Shown: positions 1 to 7,700 of the stretch, one piece after another | Numbering within the stretch: the stretch's first letter is position 1 | How the letters are laid out: every line of letters begins with the position of its first letter | DNA from: an uncultured Oscillospiraceae bacterium | GTDB lineage: Bacteria; Bacillota; Clostridia; Oscillospirales; Acutalibacteraceae | Direction: 5' to 3' | Length of the DNA stretch: 8,373 bases | Assembly: GCA_900549155.1 (NCBI GenBank) | Contig: URNF01000092.1 | Location: 1-8,373 of the forward strand | Position numbers and translations under genes: made by a program | The notes under the pieces: model-generated | What the model was told of the DNA's origin: nothing | The model's database searches: none | Seen by the model: the letters and a program-made list of their open reading frames with translations, nothing else

Positions 1-1235
1 GGGTCGACCGCCGCCGTTTTTTGCAAAAGCGCCTGCGCCCTGTCCCTTGTGAGCGCGCCGGACAGCGCCGCCCACACCTGCGATTGCCACGAAATTTCGC
101 CGTTTTCCGTCAAAAACAGCTCCGCTTTTGCGTCCCATCGACGCAAAAGCGCCGCGTCCGTCTCGCGCGTCAGCGTTTCGAGCCACGCCGTCGGCTGACC
201 GAGCGCCGCCGCGAGCGTTTGCATTTTTCGCAGGACATAGGCAAAATAGCCCAGCGCCGCCACGCTGCGGTCATATTCGCCGTGGTCGATGAAAAACAGC
301 GCGTCGATCTTCCCCGCCGCACGGTCAAAATGTGCGGCGGCATATTCCACCTGCTGCCGCGCGATGTCATACAGCTCGCGGGGCAGCGTTTTGTCCCCCG
401 TGTTCTCCAGATAGTCAGAAAGGCACAGCCCGAAGCACAAAGAATAGTCGAGATAAAACCACTGATCGACGAAAGGCGGCGTGTCCGGGAACACGCAGGG
501 GGCAACCAGCCCCTCTTTGGTGCGGTGCTCTGCAAACAGGTAGATGCAGCGGCGGATGAGATCGAGATTGTGAAACGTCCCATAGTCCACCAGCGCCTGC
601 AGCCGCAGGTCGCCGATCCACAAGCGGCGATCCCGTTTCGGTCCGTCCTCAAACACGTCCTGTTCGCACTCCGCCAGCGTTTTCACGCACATGCGGTCGA
701 TGCGCCCAAGAAGCGGATCGTTCACCGCCGCGGGCGGCACGCTGTCGACATCCACCGCCGAAACGGCGTCCGCATACAGGTTGCACACCGCGACGGGAAA
801 CCGCACCGAATCGGTGCGCTGCAGCTTCACATAGCGAAAGGCATACCGCCGCTCCAGGCTGCCGACATAGGGCATGAACGCGACCGTCTTGAAGTCCTGC
901 TGCAGCCAGCCGACCGACAGCGACCGTTCCGAATCCTCTGCCGTTTCCATCAGCTCAATGGGCATTTCCGCAAAGGTGAACGCAATGTTCGTGGGGGAAT
1001 CGGGGATGTGCTCCTCGCTGCCGCTTGCAAGCTCCATGTGCAGATAGCCCGTGAAGTGGTCGCCGAGATCGAAAATGAGCGGTTCTTTTTCGAGCAACAA
1101 CGGAAACTGCACGTCACAGAGCTTTTGCACGCGATAGCCCTGAAACGCCGCCTTGTCGGAAACGATCTCCACAAGGCTTTTCGGGGGCACCGTCCTGTGC
1201 TTGAGCGGTCGCTTATAGGTATCATATATCTCCAT
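1..1235 (-). CDS. GH78-like (alpha-L-rhamnosidase-like) cytoplasmic glycosidase, 3' end cut by the window
   Basis: The frame starts at ATG 1235 and stays open for 411 codons to the left edge, so the C-terminal part is missing. A strong AGGAG lies 7 bases upstream of this ATG, which fixes the start. There is no signal peptide, so the enzyme should be cytoplasmic. Residues about 1-165 look like a beta-sandwich domain preceding the catalytic part. From about residue 170 an alpha-helical (alpha/alpha)6-barrel begins, with the motif EDGPKRDRRLWIGD at residues 196-209. This corresponds to the GH78 signature of the D-C-P-x-R-[DE]...GW-x-GD type, which carries the substrate-binding and general-acid carboxylates. 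Asp197 and Asp209 are kept, but the usual internal Glu appears replaced (Asp202/Arg203). The second catalytic Glu of the family lies about 270 residues downstream and would be outside the window. It follows the permease genes, so it probably acts on imported oligosaccharides. Family assignment is fairly firm; rhamnose specificity is inference. Confidence 0.82.
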   Translation of the reverse strand, partial: MEIYDTYKRPLKHRTVPPKSLVEIVSDKAAFQGYRVQKLCDVQFPLLLEKEPLIFDLGDHFTGYLHMELASGSEEHIPDSPTNIAFTFAEMPIELMETAEDSERSLSVGWLQQDFKTVAFMPYVGSLERRYAFRYVKLQRTDSVRFPVAVCNLYADAVSAVDVDSVPPAAVNDPLLGRIDRMCVKTLAECEQDVFEDGPKRDRRLWIGDLRLQALVDYGTFHNLDLIRRCIYLFAEHRTKEGLVAPCVFPDTPPFVDQWFYLDYSLCFGLCLSDYLENTGDKTLPRELYDIARQQVEYAAAHFDRAAGKIDALFFIDHGEYDRSVAALGYFAYVLRKMQTLAAALGQPTAWLETLTRETDAALLRRWDAKAELFLTENGEISWQSQVWAALSGALTRDRAQALLQKTAAVD

Positions 1236-1242
1236 CGGTTTT

Positions 1243-1247
1243 CTCCT
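1243..1247 (-). promoter_or_regulatory. Ribosome binding site of the GH78-like gene
   Basis: On the minus strand this reads AGGAG, followed by 7 bases (AAAACCG) and then ATG at 1235. It is the best Shine-Dalgarno match in the gap and decides the start of the GH78-like gene. Confidence 0.85.
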
Positions 1248-1257
1248 TTTATTGCAT

Positions 1258-1296
1258 AAAACGCCGCTGTCCCCATGAAAAGGGGGCAGCGGCTTT
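1258..1296 (-). terminator. Intergenic hairpin with short T-tract (terminator or attenuator)
   Basis: Bases 1263-1274 and 1282-1293 form a 12-bp GC-rich stem around a 7-base loop. There is one imperfect position: a C/A mismatch in the minus-strand transcript, a G-U wobble if read on plus. On the minus strand the stem is preceded by AAA and followed by GTTTTA, a short T-tract. It starts 8 bases past the stop of the second permease gene and ends 16 bases before the Shine-Dalgarno of the GH78-like gene. It may be a partial rho-independent terminator or an mRNA 3'-end stabiliser that lowers expression of the enzyme relative to the transporter. The T-tract is only four bases, so full termination is uncertain. 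Confidence 0.6.
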
Positions 1297-1301
1297 GTCT
1301 C

Positions 1302-2174
1302 TTAACCTTTCACGCCGTCTCCGGACGACATGCCGTTTTGCAGCTGCTTTTGGAAGATGGCATAGATAATCAGGATCGGCACCAGTGCGATCGCCAGTCC
1401 GGCAAAGGTACGCCCGTAGTTTACGTCATACGTGCCGGAGTTTGTCAGATAGGAAAGCCCGATGGCGATGGTATATTTGCTGCTGTCCCGAATGAAGGTC
1501 AGCGCCGTGATATACTCATTCCATGTGCCCATCACATTGAGCAGCGCCACCACAAACAGCGACGGCTTGGACAGCGGCACGATGATGCGGAAAAAGATGG
1601 TGAACTGGGATGCGCCGTCGATGGTGGCGGCTTCCAGCAGGGCATCGTGGATGCCGCGGACAAAGCCCACCATCATGAAAACGGAGAACGGCATCCCCTG
1701 TATGGCATAGATGACCGACAGCCACACGAGAGAATCGGTCATGTGCGCCGCGTCCGCAAAATAATAGAGCGGAACGAGCATCAGCACGGCGGGCACCATC
1801 ATGCCCACCATATAGAATTTTTCCAGTCCGCGGATGAATTTGCCGCGGTATTTCGCGATGACATAGGCGTTCGCGCCCACAACGAGCAGCGTGATCGCCA
1901 GCGTCAGCAGCACCGTCAGGATGCTGTTGAGGAAATAGCCCGCGAAGTTTGCCTCTTTCCACGCTTCAACAAAGTTGCTCCATTGCGGCGAGGACGGCAG
2001 CGCCCACGGGGACGCGAAAAACTCCTGGTTGCTCTTGAGCGACGTATACAAAACCCAGATCACGGGGAACGCCACCGTCACGCCCCACAAAATCAGGAAA
2101 ACACGGATCACCCATTGCCCGATGCGGGTGGACAGCGGCAGCCGGGTGGCATTCGATTTCTTACTCATTGGCAT
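1302..2174 (-). CDS. ABC sugar transporter permease, MalG-like (CUT1 family)
   Basis: Inner-membrane permease subunit of a carbohydrate importer, 290 aa, the normal length for MalG-type proteins. About six hydrophobic segments are visible, near residues 22-44, 83-107, 120-141, 146-170, 204-220 and 257-276. The EAA loop that docks the ATPase is clear at residues 181-201 (EAATIDGAS, then IIVPL). The C-terminus (FQKQLQNGMSSGDGVKG) matches the typical G-x-x-x-G-x-VKG ending of this family. It overlaps the end of the upstream permease gene by 14 bases, which implies coupled translation. A second in-frame ATG at 2168 gives a more usual 10-base spacing from the GGGAGG site (4 bases for the first ATG), so the true start may be 2168 with an 8-base overlap (ATGAGTAA). 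The transported sugar cannot be read from the sequence. Confidence 0.95.
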   Translation of the reverse strand: MPMSKKSNATRLPLSTRIGQWVIRVFLILWGVTVAFPVIWVLYTSLKSNQEFFASPWALPSSPQWSNFVEAWKEANFAGYFLNSILTVLLTLAITLLVVGANAYVIAKYRGKFIRGLEKFYMVGMMVPAVLMLVPLYYFADAAHMTDSLVWLSVIYAIQGMPFSVFMMVGFVRGIHDALLEAATIDGASQFTIFFRIIVPLSKPSLFVVALLNVMGTWNEYITALTFIRDSSKYTIAIGLSYLTNSGTYDVNYGRTFAGLAIALVPILIIYAIFQKQLQNGMSSGDGVKG

Positions 2175-3099
2175 TCGACCTCCCGGACATGATGCGGTTG
2201 ACCACGAACGACGCGACCGCCGATATGATCAGCATGATGATCGCCGCCGCATAGGAATAGCCCACCTGCGGCCACTGGCTGTCAAAGCTGTTCTGATAGA
2301 CGAACATGCCCATCACCGTGGAGTCGGAATTGACCGCATCTCCCAGCATCGCCTTGACGAGCGTGAAGTTCGAGCCGAACGACTGGAACAAAATGGTGAT
2401 GACCATGAACCGCGCCTGTTCCCACACGGCGGGCATGGTGATATACCGCAGCTGCTTCCATTCGCCCGCGCCGTCGATGGTGGCGGACTCATACAGCTCC
2501 TTGCTGATGCCGTTGATCGCCGTGATCATGACCAGCATGAAAAGACCGATGCCGCACCAGCTCGCCACAAAGGTGATGACCCCGATGGGATGGGTATAGG
2601 TCCATCCCATCGGCGGGATGAGGCTTTGCAGTCCCATCCCCCGCAAAAGCGGGTTGAGGATGCCGAAATTGGGGTCAAGCACGAAGGTCCAGATGGTGGA
2701 GATCACAATGACGCTCAGCACGTTCGGCATGAAGAAAATGAACCGATAGATGCCCGATTCCGCCTTTGAAAACCGCAGCCTTGTCAGCGACACGGCAAAC
2801 AGGATCGTCAGCGCAATGATCAGCACTTCCTTGCCGAGGATGATGAGAAAATCGTTGCGGATCGCCGCCAAAAATTCGGGATCGGTGATCACGTTTATGT
2901 AGTTCTGAAATCCGACGAAATGATCCATTGTCAGCGCGTCGAAGCCCGACCATTCAAAAAAGCTGGTATACAGCGAATTGAAGATCGGATACACACAGAA
3001 CAGAATGTATAAGGCAAGCGGCGGCAGACAGAAAACGCAGAAAAATGCGATCTTGGAGCGATCCACCGGCTTGCGGGTCTTAGCTTTTGTTTGTGGCAT
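2161..3099 (-). CDS. ABC sugar transporter permease, MalF-like (CUT1 family)
   Basis: Partner permease of the MalG-like protein, 312 aa from ATG 3099 (N-terminus MPQTKAKTRKPVDR). The frame is open further upstream, but that extension is hydrophilic, overlaps the binding-protein gene and lacks a fitting start. The ATG at 3099 has an AAAAGGGT site 6 bases upstream and gives the expected Lys/Arg-rich cytoplasmic N-terminus before the first helix. Hydrophobic segments are near residues 17-42, 86-106, 117-141, 172-196, 230-245 and 280-304. The EAA loop sits at residues 201-223 (ELYESATIDGAGEWKQL, then ITMP). The pair of permeases forms the translocation channel and needs an MsiK/MalK-type ATPase, which is not in the window. 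The gene begins 20 bases after the binding-protein stop and its end overlaps the next permease gene. Confidence 0.95.
   Translation of the reverse strand: MPQTKAKTRKPVDRSKIAFFCVFCLPPLALYILFCVYPIFNSLYTSFFEWSGFDALTMDHFVGFQNYINVITDPEFLAAIRNDFLIILGKEVLIIALTILFAVSLTRLRFSKAESGIYRFIFFMPNVLSVIVISTIWTFVLDPNFGILNPLLRGMGLQSLIPPMGWTYTHPIGVITFVASWCGIGLFMLVMITAINGISKELYESATIDGAGEWKQLRYITMPAVWEQARFMVITILFQSFGSNFTLVKAMLGDAVNSDSTVMGMFVYQNSFDSQWPQVGYSYAAAIIMLIISAVASFVVNRIMSGRSNANE
2179..2184 (-). promoter_or_regulatory. Ribosome binding site of the MalG-like permease gene
   Basis: GGGAGG on the minus strand lies inside the end of the upstream permease coding region. It is 4 bases from the ATG at 2174 and 10 bases from the in-frame ATG at 2168, so it leaves the exact start open and slightly favours the second one. 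Confidence 0.7.
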
Positions 3100-3105
3100 A
3101 GTTGC

Positions 3106-3113
3106 ACCCTTTT
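3106..3113 (-). promoter_or_regulatory. Weak ribosome binding site deciding the MalF-like start
   Basis: AAAAGGGT on the minus strand, 6 bases before ATG 3099, is an imperfect Shine-Dalgarno. It lies wholly in the 20-base gap after the binding-protein stop codon and supports the short start over upstream in-frame codons. Confidence 0.6.
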
Positions 3114-3119
3114 CCCATC

Positions 3120-4676
3120 TCAGCCGACTTTCTTTTTCGTTGCCTTTTTCAGCTCGGCAACCACCTGATCCACCGACATTTTGCCGGAGATGAGACTGTT
3201 GACACACTGGTTGATCGTTGCGTCCACGCTGCCCCATGTGGTCGAGCCCTTGGACAGCAGCGTCACCTGCGAGGAGTTGATAAGCTCATTGACCTGCTTT
3301 GCGGAGTCGGTCAGGTTCGCCTTGGAAACGTCCGTGCGCGCGGCACTCGGCACCGCGCACAGCTCGGCAAACTTCGCCGCGACCTTGTCGGTGTAGAGGA
3401 AGCGCAGGAAGGCTTCCGCCGCCTTGGGGTTCTTCGCCTTGGCAGCGATGCCCACGGTCGCCGAGGATGCGATCACGCAGGTCTTCTGGTTGGCGTCCTG
3501 CAAAACAGACGGATAATACTTCATTTTGAATCCCGCAGGCGTCGAATCCTTCATTTCGCTTTCCAGCCACAGACCGTTCGGGATCAGCGCCGCGTTGTGC
3601 TTGAGCCACGCCGCCTGGCTGGTGATGTGATCCATGGACATGCCCGACAGATCGAAATAGCCCGCGTCCGCCAGCGTTTTCAGCTTTGTCAGCACCTTCT
3701 TGAAGCGCGCGTCGTCCCAAACGGACTCGCTCGCGGCGTTGGCGATGTTATAGAAGAACTGCTGATCGTTTGAAGCCAGCGCTTCCGACGCCACCGCCGG
3801 CATCAGCATGCCCCAAACGAGATAGCCGGAATATTTGCCGGTATAGATAAGCGGCGACGTGCCCGCAGCCTTCACCGTGCGGCAGAAGGAGGTCAGCTCC
3901 GTGTAGTTCTTCGGCACAGACCAGCCCTTTTGGGACAGGAATGCATCGTCATACCACATACCGTAGGTGGACAGAAGGATCGGCATTTCGAAGATCTTGC
4001 CGGTGCTCTTATAGGTCGTCACAAGACCGCTTTTGATCTGCTTGCTGATGGGAGTGGACGTACCGTAGACCTTGCCGTTATTATAGAGATCGCTCAGGTC
4101 GCGCAGCTTGTTTTCGTCCATCCAGGTGCTCTTGGGCATGTTGGTGCCGTCCAGGAACACGAAGTCGGGCGGGTTGTCCTTTGCCCAGCGGGTCTTCATC
4201 TGCGCATTGACGTTGGCGTCGAGGTGCGCGTTGATCTCCAGGTTCGGCTGCAGCTTTTGGAATTCTTCAATGGCATATTCCCAGCACTTCTCGCCATAGC
4301 CGCCGACGAAGATCTGCAGCTCCAGTGTGCCGCTGAGCTTTTCCTCGGTGGTGTTGTCGACATTGCCGGCGTTGTTGGCGGAATTGTCGCCGCCGCCGTT
4401 CACAACGTTGCCGGGCTTTGCGGGAGTCTTGTTTCCGTTGCCGCCGTTGTTGTTTTTTCCGTTTGCCTTGGTGGTCTTGTCGGTATTGTTTGCAGGGGTG
4501 CTGTTGTCCCCGTCGGCGGTCGTTCCCGTCGTTTGGGCGTCGCCGTCGATATAGCTGGTGTTGGTCACAACTTCGCTGGAGCGCGTCGTTTTTGTCAGGC
4601 TGCACCCGGCAAATGCGCCAAGCAGCAGCACACAGACGCACAGGAGACTGCACACACGGATGAGGTTTTGTTTCAT
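3120..4676 (-). CDS. Lipoprotein extracellular solute-binding protein of a sugar ABC transporter
   Basis: Captures an oligosaccharide outside the membrane and delivers it to the adjacent MalF/MalG-like permeases. The protein is 518 aa from ATG 4676, which has AAAGGAG 7 bases upstream; an in-frame ATG at 4715 lies in the hairpin region and lacks such a site. Residues 1-24 are a lipoprotein signal peptide (charged start, hydrophobic core, GAFAGC), with Cys25 as the lipidation site. Residues 26 to about 113 are a low-complexity Asn/Thr/Gly/Asp-rich tether. The binding fold starts near residue 117 (TLELQIFVGGYGEKCWE). It contains family features such as WAKDNPPDFVFLDG and STYGMWYDDAFLSQKGW, which recall bacterial family 1 binding proteins, including those of the NgcE type. 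Length is greater than the usual 420-450 aa because of the tether. Oddly, the signal-peptide core holds three extra cysteines (9, 13, 15). The ligand is unknown. Confidence 0.93.
   Translation of the reverse strand: MKQNLIRVCSLLCVCVLLLGAFAGCSLTKTTRSSEVVTNTSYIDGDAQTTGTTADGDNSTPANNTDKTTKANGKNNNGGNGNKTPAKPGNVVNGGGDNSANNAGNVDNTTEEKLSGTLELQIFVGGYGEKCWEYAIEEFQKLQPNLEINAHLDANVNAQMKTRWAKDNPPDFVFLDGTNMPKSTWMDENKLRDLSDLYNNGKVYGTSTPISKQIKSGLVTTYKSTGKIFEMPILLSTYGMWYDDAFLSQKGWSVPKNYTELTSFCRTVKAAGTSPLIYTGKYSGYLVWGMLMPAVASEALASNDQQFFYNIANAASESVWDDARFKKVLTKLKTLADAGYFDLSGMSMDHITSQAAWLKHNAALIPNGLWLESEMKDSTPAGFKMKYYPSVLQDANQKTCVIASSATVGIAAKAKNPKAAEAFLRFLYTDKVAAKFAELCAVPSAARTDVSKANLTDSAKQVNELINSSQVTLLSKGSTTWGSVDATINQCVNSLISGKMSVDQVVAELKKATKKKVG
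4338..4601 (-). other. Low-complexity Asn/Thr/Gly tether of the binding lipoprotein
   Basis: Encodes residues 26-113 of the binding protein, between the lipidated cysteine and the folded domain. It is dominated by Asn, Thr, Gly, Asp, Lys and Ala (for example KNNNGGNGNK) with almost no hydrophobic residues. Such linkers are common on Gram-positive lipoproteins but are usually much shorter. It probably lets the binding domain reach through the cell wall. Confidence 0.8.
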
Positions 4677-4683
4677 GAAAATT

Positions 4684-4690
4684 CTCCTTT
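4684..4690 (-). promoter_or_regulatory. Ribosome binding site of the solute-binding protein gene
   Basis: AAAGGAG on the minus strand, followed by 7 bases and ATG 4676. It is a strong site and fixes the start at the codon that gives a proper lipoprotein signal peptide. Confidence 0.88.
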
Positions 4691-4703
4691 CACACGGCTC
4701 CGA

Positions 4704-4734
4704 TCGGTGCTGCATCGGTTGGATGCAGCACCGA
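4704..4734 (-). other. Perfect 13-bp inverted repeat (intergenic hairpin)
   Basis: TCGGTGCTGCATC at 4704-4716 is followed by a 5-base loop and its exact reverse complement at 4722-4734. It sits in the 73-base gap between the stop of the surface enzyme gene and the Shine-Dalgarno of the binding-protein gene. Neither strand has a T-tract after it, so it does not look like a classic rho-independent terminator. It may be an mRNA processing or stability hairpin that raises the level of the binding-protein message relative to the upstream enzyme. An operator for a dimeric regulator is a second possibility. Confidence 0.75.
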
Positions 4735-4749
4735 CGGGATGCGTTTTGC

Positions 4750-7700
4750 TTACAGGTTCACGCGGGCTTCGCCGTCGCCCGAAAGCGTCACCGACGCTTT
4801 CGGCTCGCCGCCCACGGTGAATTGCAGGGTCTGCCCCGCATGGCGGCGCACATAGCCCTTTTTCACCACTGCCGTCACACCGGCAAGTCCGCCGCGGCGC
4901 TCAAGGCTGTCCACGCGGACACCGGAGCGCTTGGCGTGCGCGGCTTTCACGCGCTTGCCGCCTCTGTAGAACACGACGTTGCGGGTCAGCAGCACCAAAA
5001 GTACCAGAAGTGCCAGCAGTCCTGCCAGCACACCGCCGCCCAGTGCAATGATCGCGGGCCAGTTCAGTTCGGTGTGCTCCGTATATTTGACGGTGTTCGT
5101 CGTGACCGGCTTTTTCTCCGGCTCGTTCGGCGTCGTCGGTTCATCCGTCGGGGTGTCGGGTGTCGCGGGCGTGTCGGGTTCATCCGGCGCGGTCGGCGTG
5201 TTGTCGTCGGGCGCGGTCGGGGTCACCGGCGTGTCGGGGGTGGTCGGCGTGTCCGGTTCGTCGGGCGTCGGATCGTCCGGCTCGACGATGGGCGGTTTGG
5301 CATACACGCGGGCAAAGTAGGCGATCACCGTGTGGCTCTCGCCGATGTCCGACAGCGTGTAGGTGTTGCCCGACACCGTGGTCTTGACGCCGTCCACCAT
5401 CAGGTGATCCAGTCGGTAGCCCGTGTCGGCTTGCAGCTTCACGGTGATGCTGCCGCCTTTTTCCACTGCCTGCAGACCCTCGGGCGTGATGCTGCCGCCC
5501 GCCGTGCGGGTGAAATAGCTCCGCAGCTTGTTGTCACCGGAAAGACGGAACAGGCGCGTCTCGCTCTTTTCGCAGTTGACGGTGAATTCCGTCACGTCCT
5601 CGGCGATGATCTTGCCGTTAAAGACGTCATACACGGTGCTGCGCTTGGGGAGACGGATGGTCTTTTCGCCGCCGAACAGTGAGTGCACCGACACATAGTT
5701 GTTGTCCGCATACACCACGTCCGAGGCGTTCCCGTCATACACATGGCAGCCGACGTGCGTCAGAATGTTGCGCAGCAGCGCCTGCGGGAAGCAGGGAACG
5801 GCGGAATAGATGCTCACCCACTGCCGTCCGTTCTCATTCATTTCCTTGACTGCCAGACCGGCGGCATTTGCCCAGCCGCTCTGCTCGGTGTGATAGCCCA
5901 AGGTGCGCGCCGTCGGATCGTTCACGGCGATCACGGGAGCAAGCGTGTTATACTCGATCGCGCCGAAGCTGACATCCGCCAGCCCTGCGGTCAGCCAGTG
6001 ATCATAGTCGGTCACCTCGACCGTGCCGATCGATTTGCGCTGTCCGTTCGGCGAGGAGACAAGCTCCATCTGCATACCCGTCAGCGCCGACAGGTTCGCG
6101 ATGTCCGAGGTGTTGCCGTCGGACAGACCCGCCGTGAAGATCCAGATAATCACGTTGCCGTTCTTGCAAAGGCGCTCTTCAATCGCCTTGCGTTCAGTGT
6201 CGGTGATCTGCGTTGCCGACAGCATGATGTTGACCTTGTGCTCCGGCACAAGTCCCTTCGCGAGATCGTCCAGCACATAGGTGTCATAGGGAACGCCCAT
6301 GCTGTACAGCTCCCGCCGCTGATACATAAGCAGCGCCTTATACAAAAGCTCATTTGTCAGATCCGAACCGCTGTAGCCCATATATGCCGCCGACTGCTCG
6401 TCATAGAACACCGCGACATCGGACACGCTTTCGCGCGCAAGTCCCAGCGACAGGGTCATTTCCTGCATCATCTGCGATGCCAGCTGCTGCACCTGTGCGT
6501 CGGTGAAATAGGTGCCCGCCAGGCTGTAGAGATACAGCCCGCAGCCCTTCGACAGGGCATAGGCATAATTGCGCTTCAAGGTTTCCACCGTCTGCTCCGC
6601 CGTGCGGGTCCAGCCGACCGCCGCACGCGCGTCGGGGGCCTCAAACATATCGGTGGTGTGGTTGCGGTCGTCGTCCTCGGCGATATACAGCTTGCCGTGC
6701 GCCGTGACCGAGTCCACCGTCGACATATAGTCGCCGGAATAGCCGATCTCGCGCTCGCTGTACAGCCACGGACAGGTGATGAAGTCGATATATTCGGAAT
6801 CCAGTATCCGCTGGAACGAGGTCTGGGACGTGCTGGACGCCATGTCATAGTTGATAACGTTCAAAAGATAACCGGCATATGTGCCGACCATCAGGCGGCC
6901 GCCCACCGCTTTTTTCGCCACCTCGGCGAAATACAGCATGGCGTCGGTCTTCATGTCGCCCATGAACAGCTCATAATCGATGGCGTGGCGATTCTCCTTG
7001 GCGCTCAGAACGCTGCCGAACGTCGTCGCCGTGCGCGCCGCCTTGTCCGGCACGCCCGCCGTCTCGAACGTCACGCTGCTGTCGCCCCATGCCTGCCGCA
7101 GTTCATCCACCGTGGCATACTTCTCGCGCAGCCACTTGCGGAAAGCGGTGATGCCGACGCTCGAATAATCGCCGATAACATTGGCGTTGCCGTTCATGCC
7201 CCACCACTGCCACTCATAGGTCGTGCCGCCGGTGATCTTGAAGCCGACGATGTTGTTTGCATACGGCTGCTCCATCAGATAGGCGATGATGCGGGTGAGC
7301 ACCTCGCCCACCTCTTTGCGATAAAGCTCCGAGGAGAACGATTCCTTGCTGATAACGCCCGAGCTGAGTTTCACGCATTCATCGGGGTGCTGATCCAGCC
7401 ACCACTGGGGAGGCGTCGTGTCGATTGCGACCATCAGCTGGGAATTGGGATCTGCCGCCAGCGTGCCGAGCATCTGTCTGTCGATCGTCTCGGTCTTGAT
7501 GCTGCCGTCCGCCATCCACAGCTCGCCCAGCGTCTCGCGCGGCAGGATGAAGGCGATGGAGGTGTCGATGCCGCCGTTTGCCAGCCCTGCCATTTCCGCC
7601 GTGTCAAACTGGGTGTCGCGCTCGGGGCGGCTGTACCACAGCGGCGCTTTGGCGATGCCGTTGACAAACACCGTGGGCTTGCCGTTGTGCATCTTCACTT

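Noticed and set aside
21..1259. 412-codon plus-strand open frame
   Set aside because: It lies antisense to the GH78-like gene, has a very Arg/His/Gln-rich composition with no recognisable domain, and has no Shine-Dalgarno site. The minus frame carries a clear family motif and a strong ribosome site.
1275..2769. Long plus-strand open frames over the permease genes
   Set aside because: The predicted products are rich in His, Arg, Asp and Gln, as expected for antisense frames of GC-rich membrane-protein genes. The minus-strand permeases have EAA loops and normal lengths.
3100..3237. N-terminal extension of the MalF-like permease to 3237
   Set aside because: It would overlap the end of the binding-protein gene by over 100 bases and add 46 hydrophilic residues not seen in the family. 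The ATG at 3099 has its own ribosome site.
4677..4749. A promoter for the binding-protein gene
   Set aside because: The 73-base gap is filled by the hairpin and ribosome site, and no convincing -35/-10 pair is visible on the minus strand.
5110..5289. CRISPR-like or tandem-repeat array
   Set aside because: The repetition follows codon periodicity and encodes a Pro/Thr/Asp stalk. Units are short and imperfect with no unique spacers.
3930..5682. Plus-strand open frames over the binding-protein and surface-enzyme genes
   Set aside because: Their Gly/Val/Arg-rich repeats are the complement of the Asn-rich tether and the Pro/Thr/Asp linker. They have no ribosome site or domain support.
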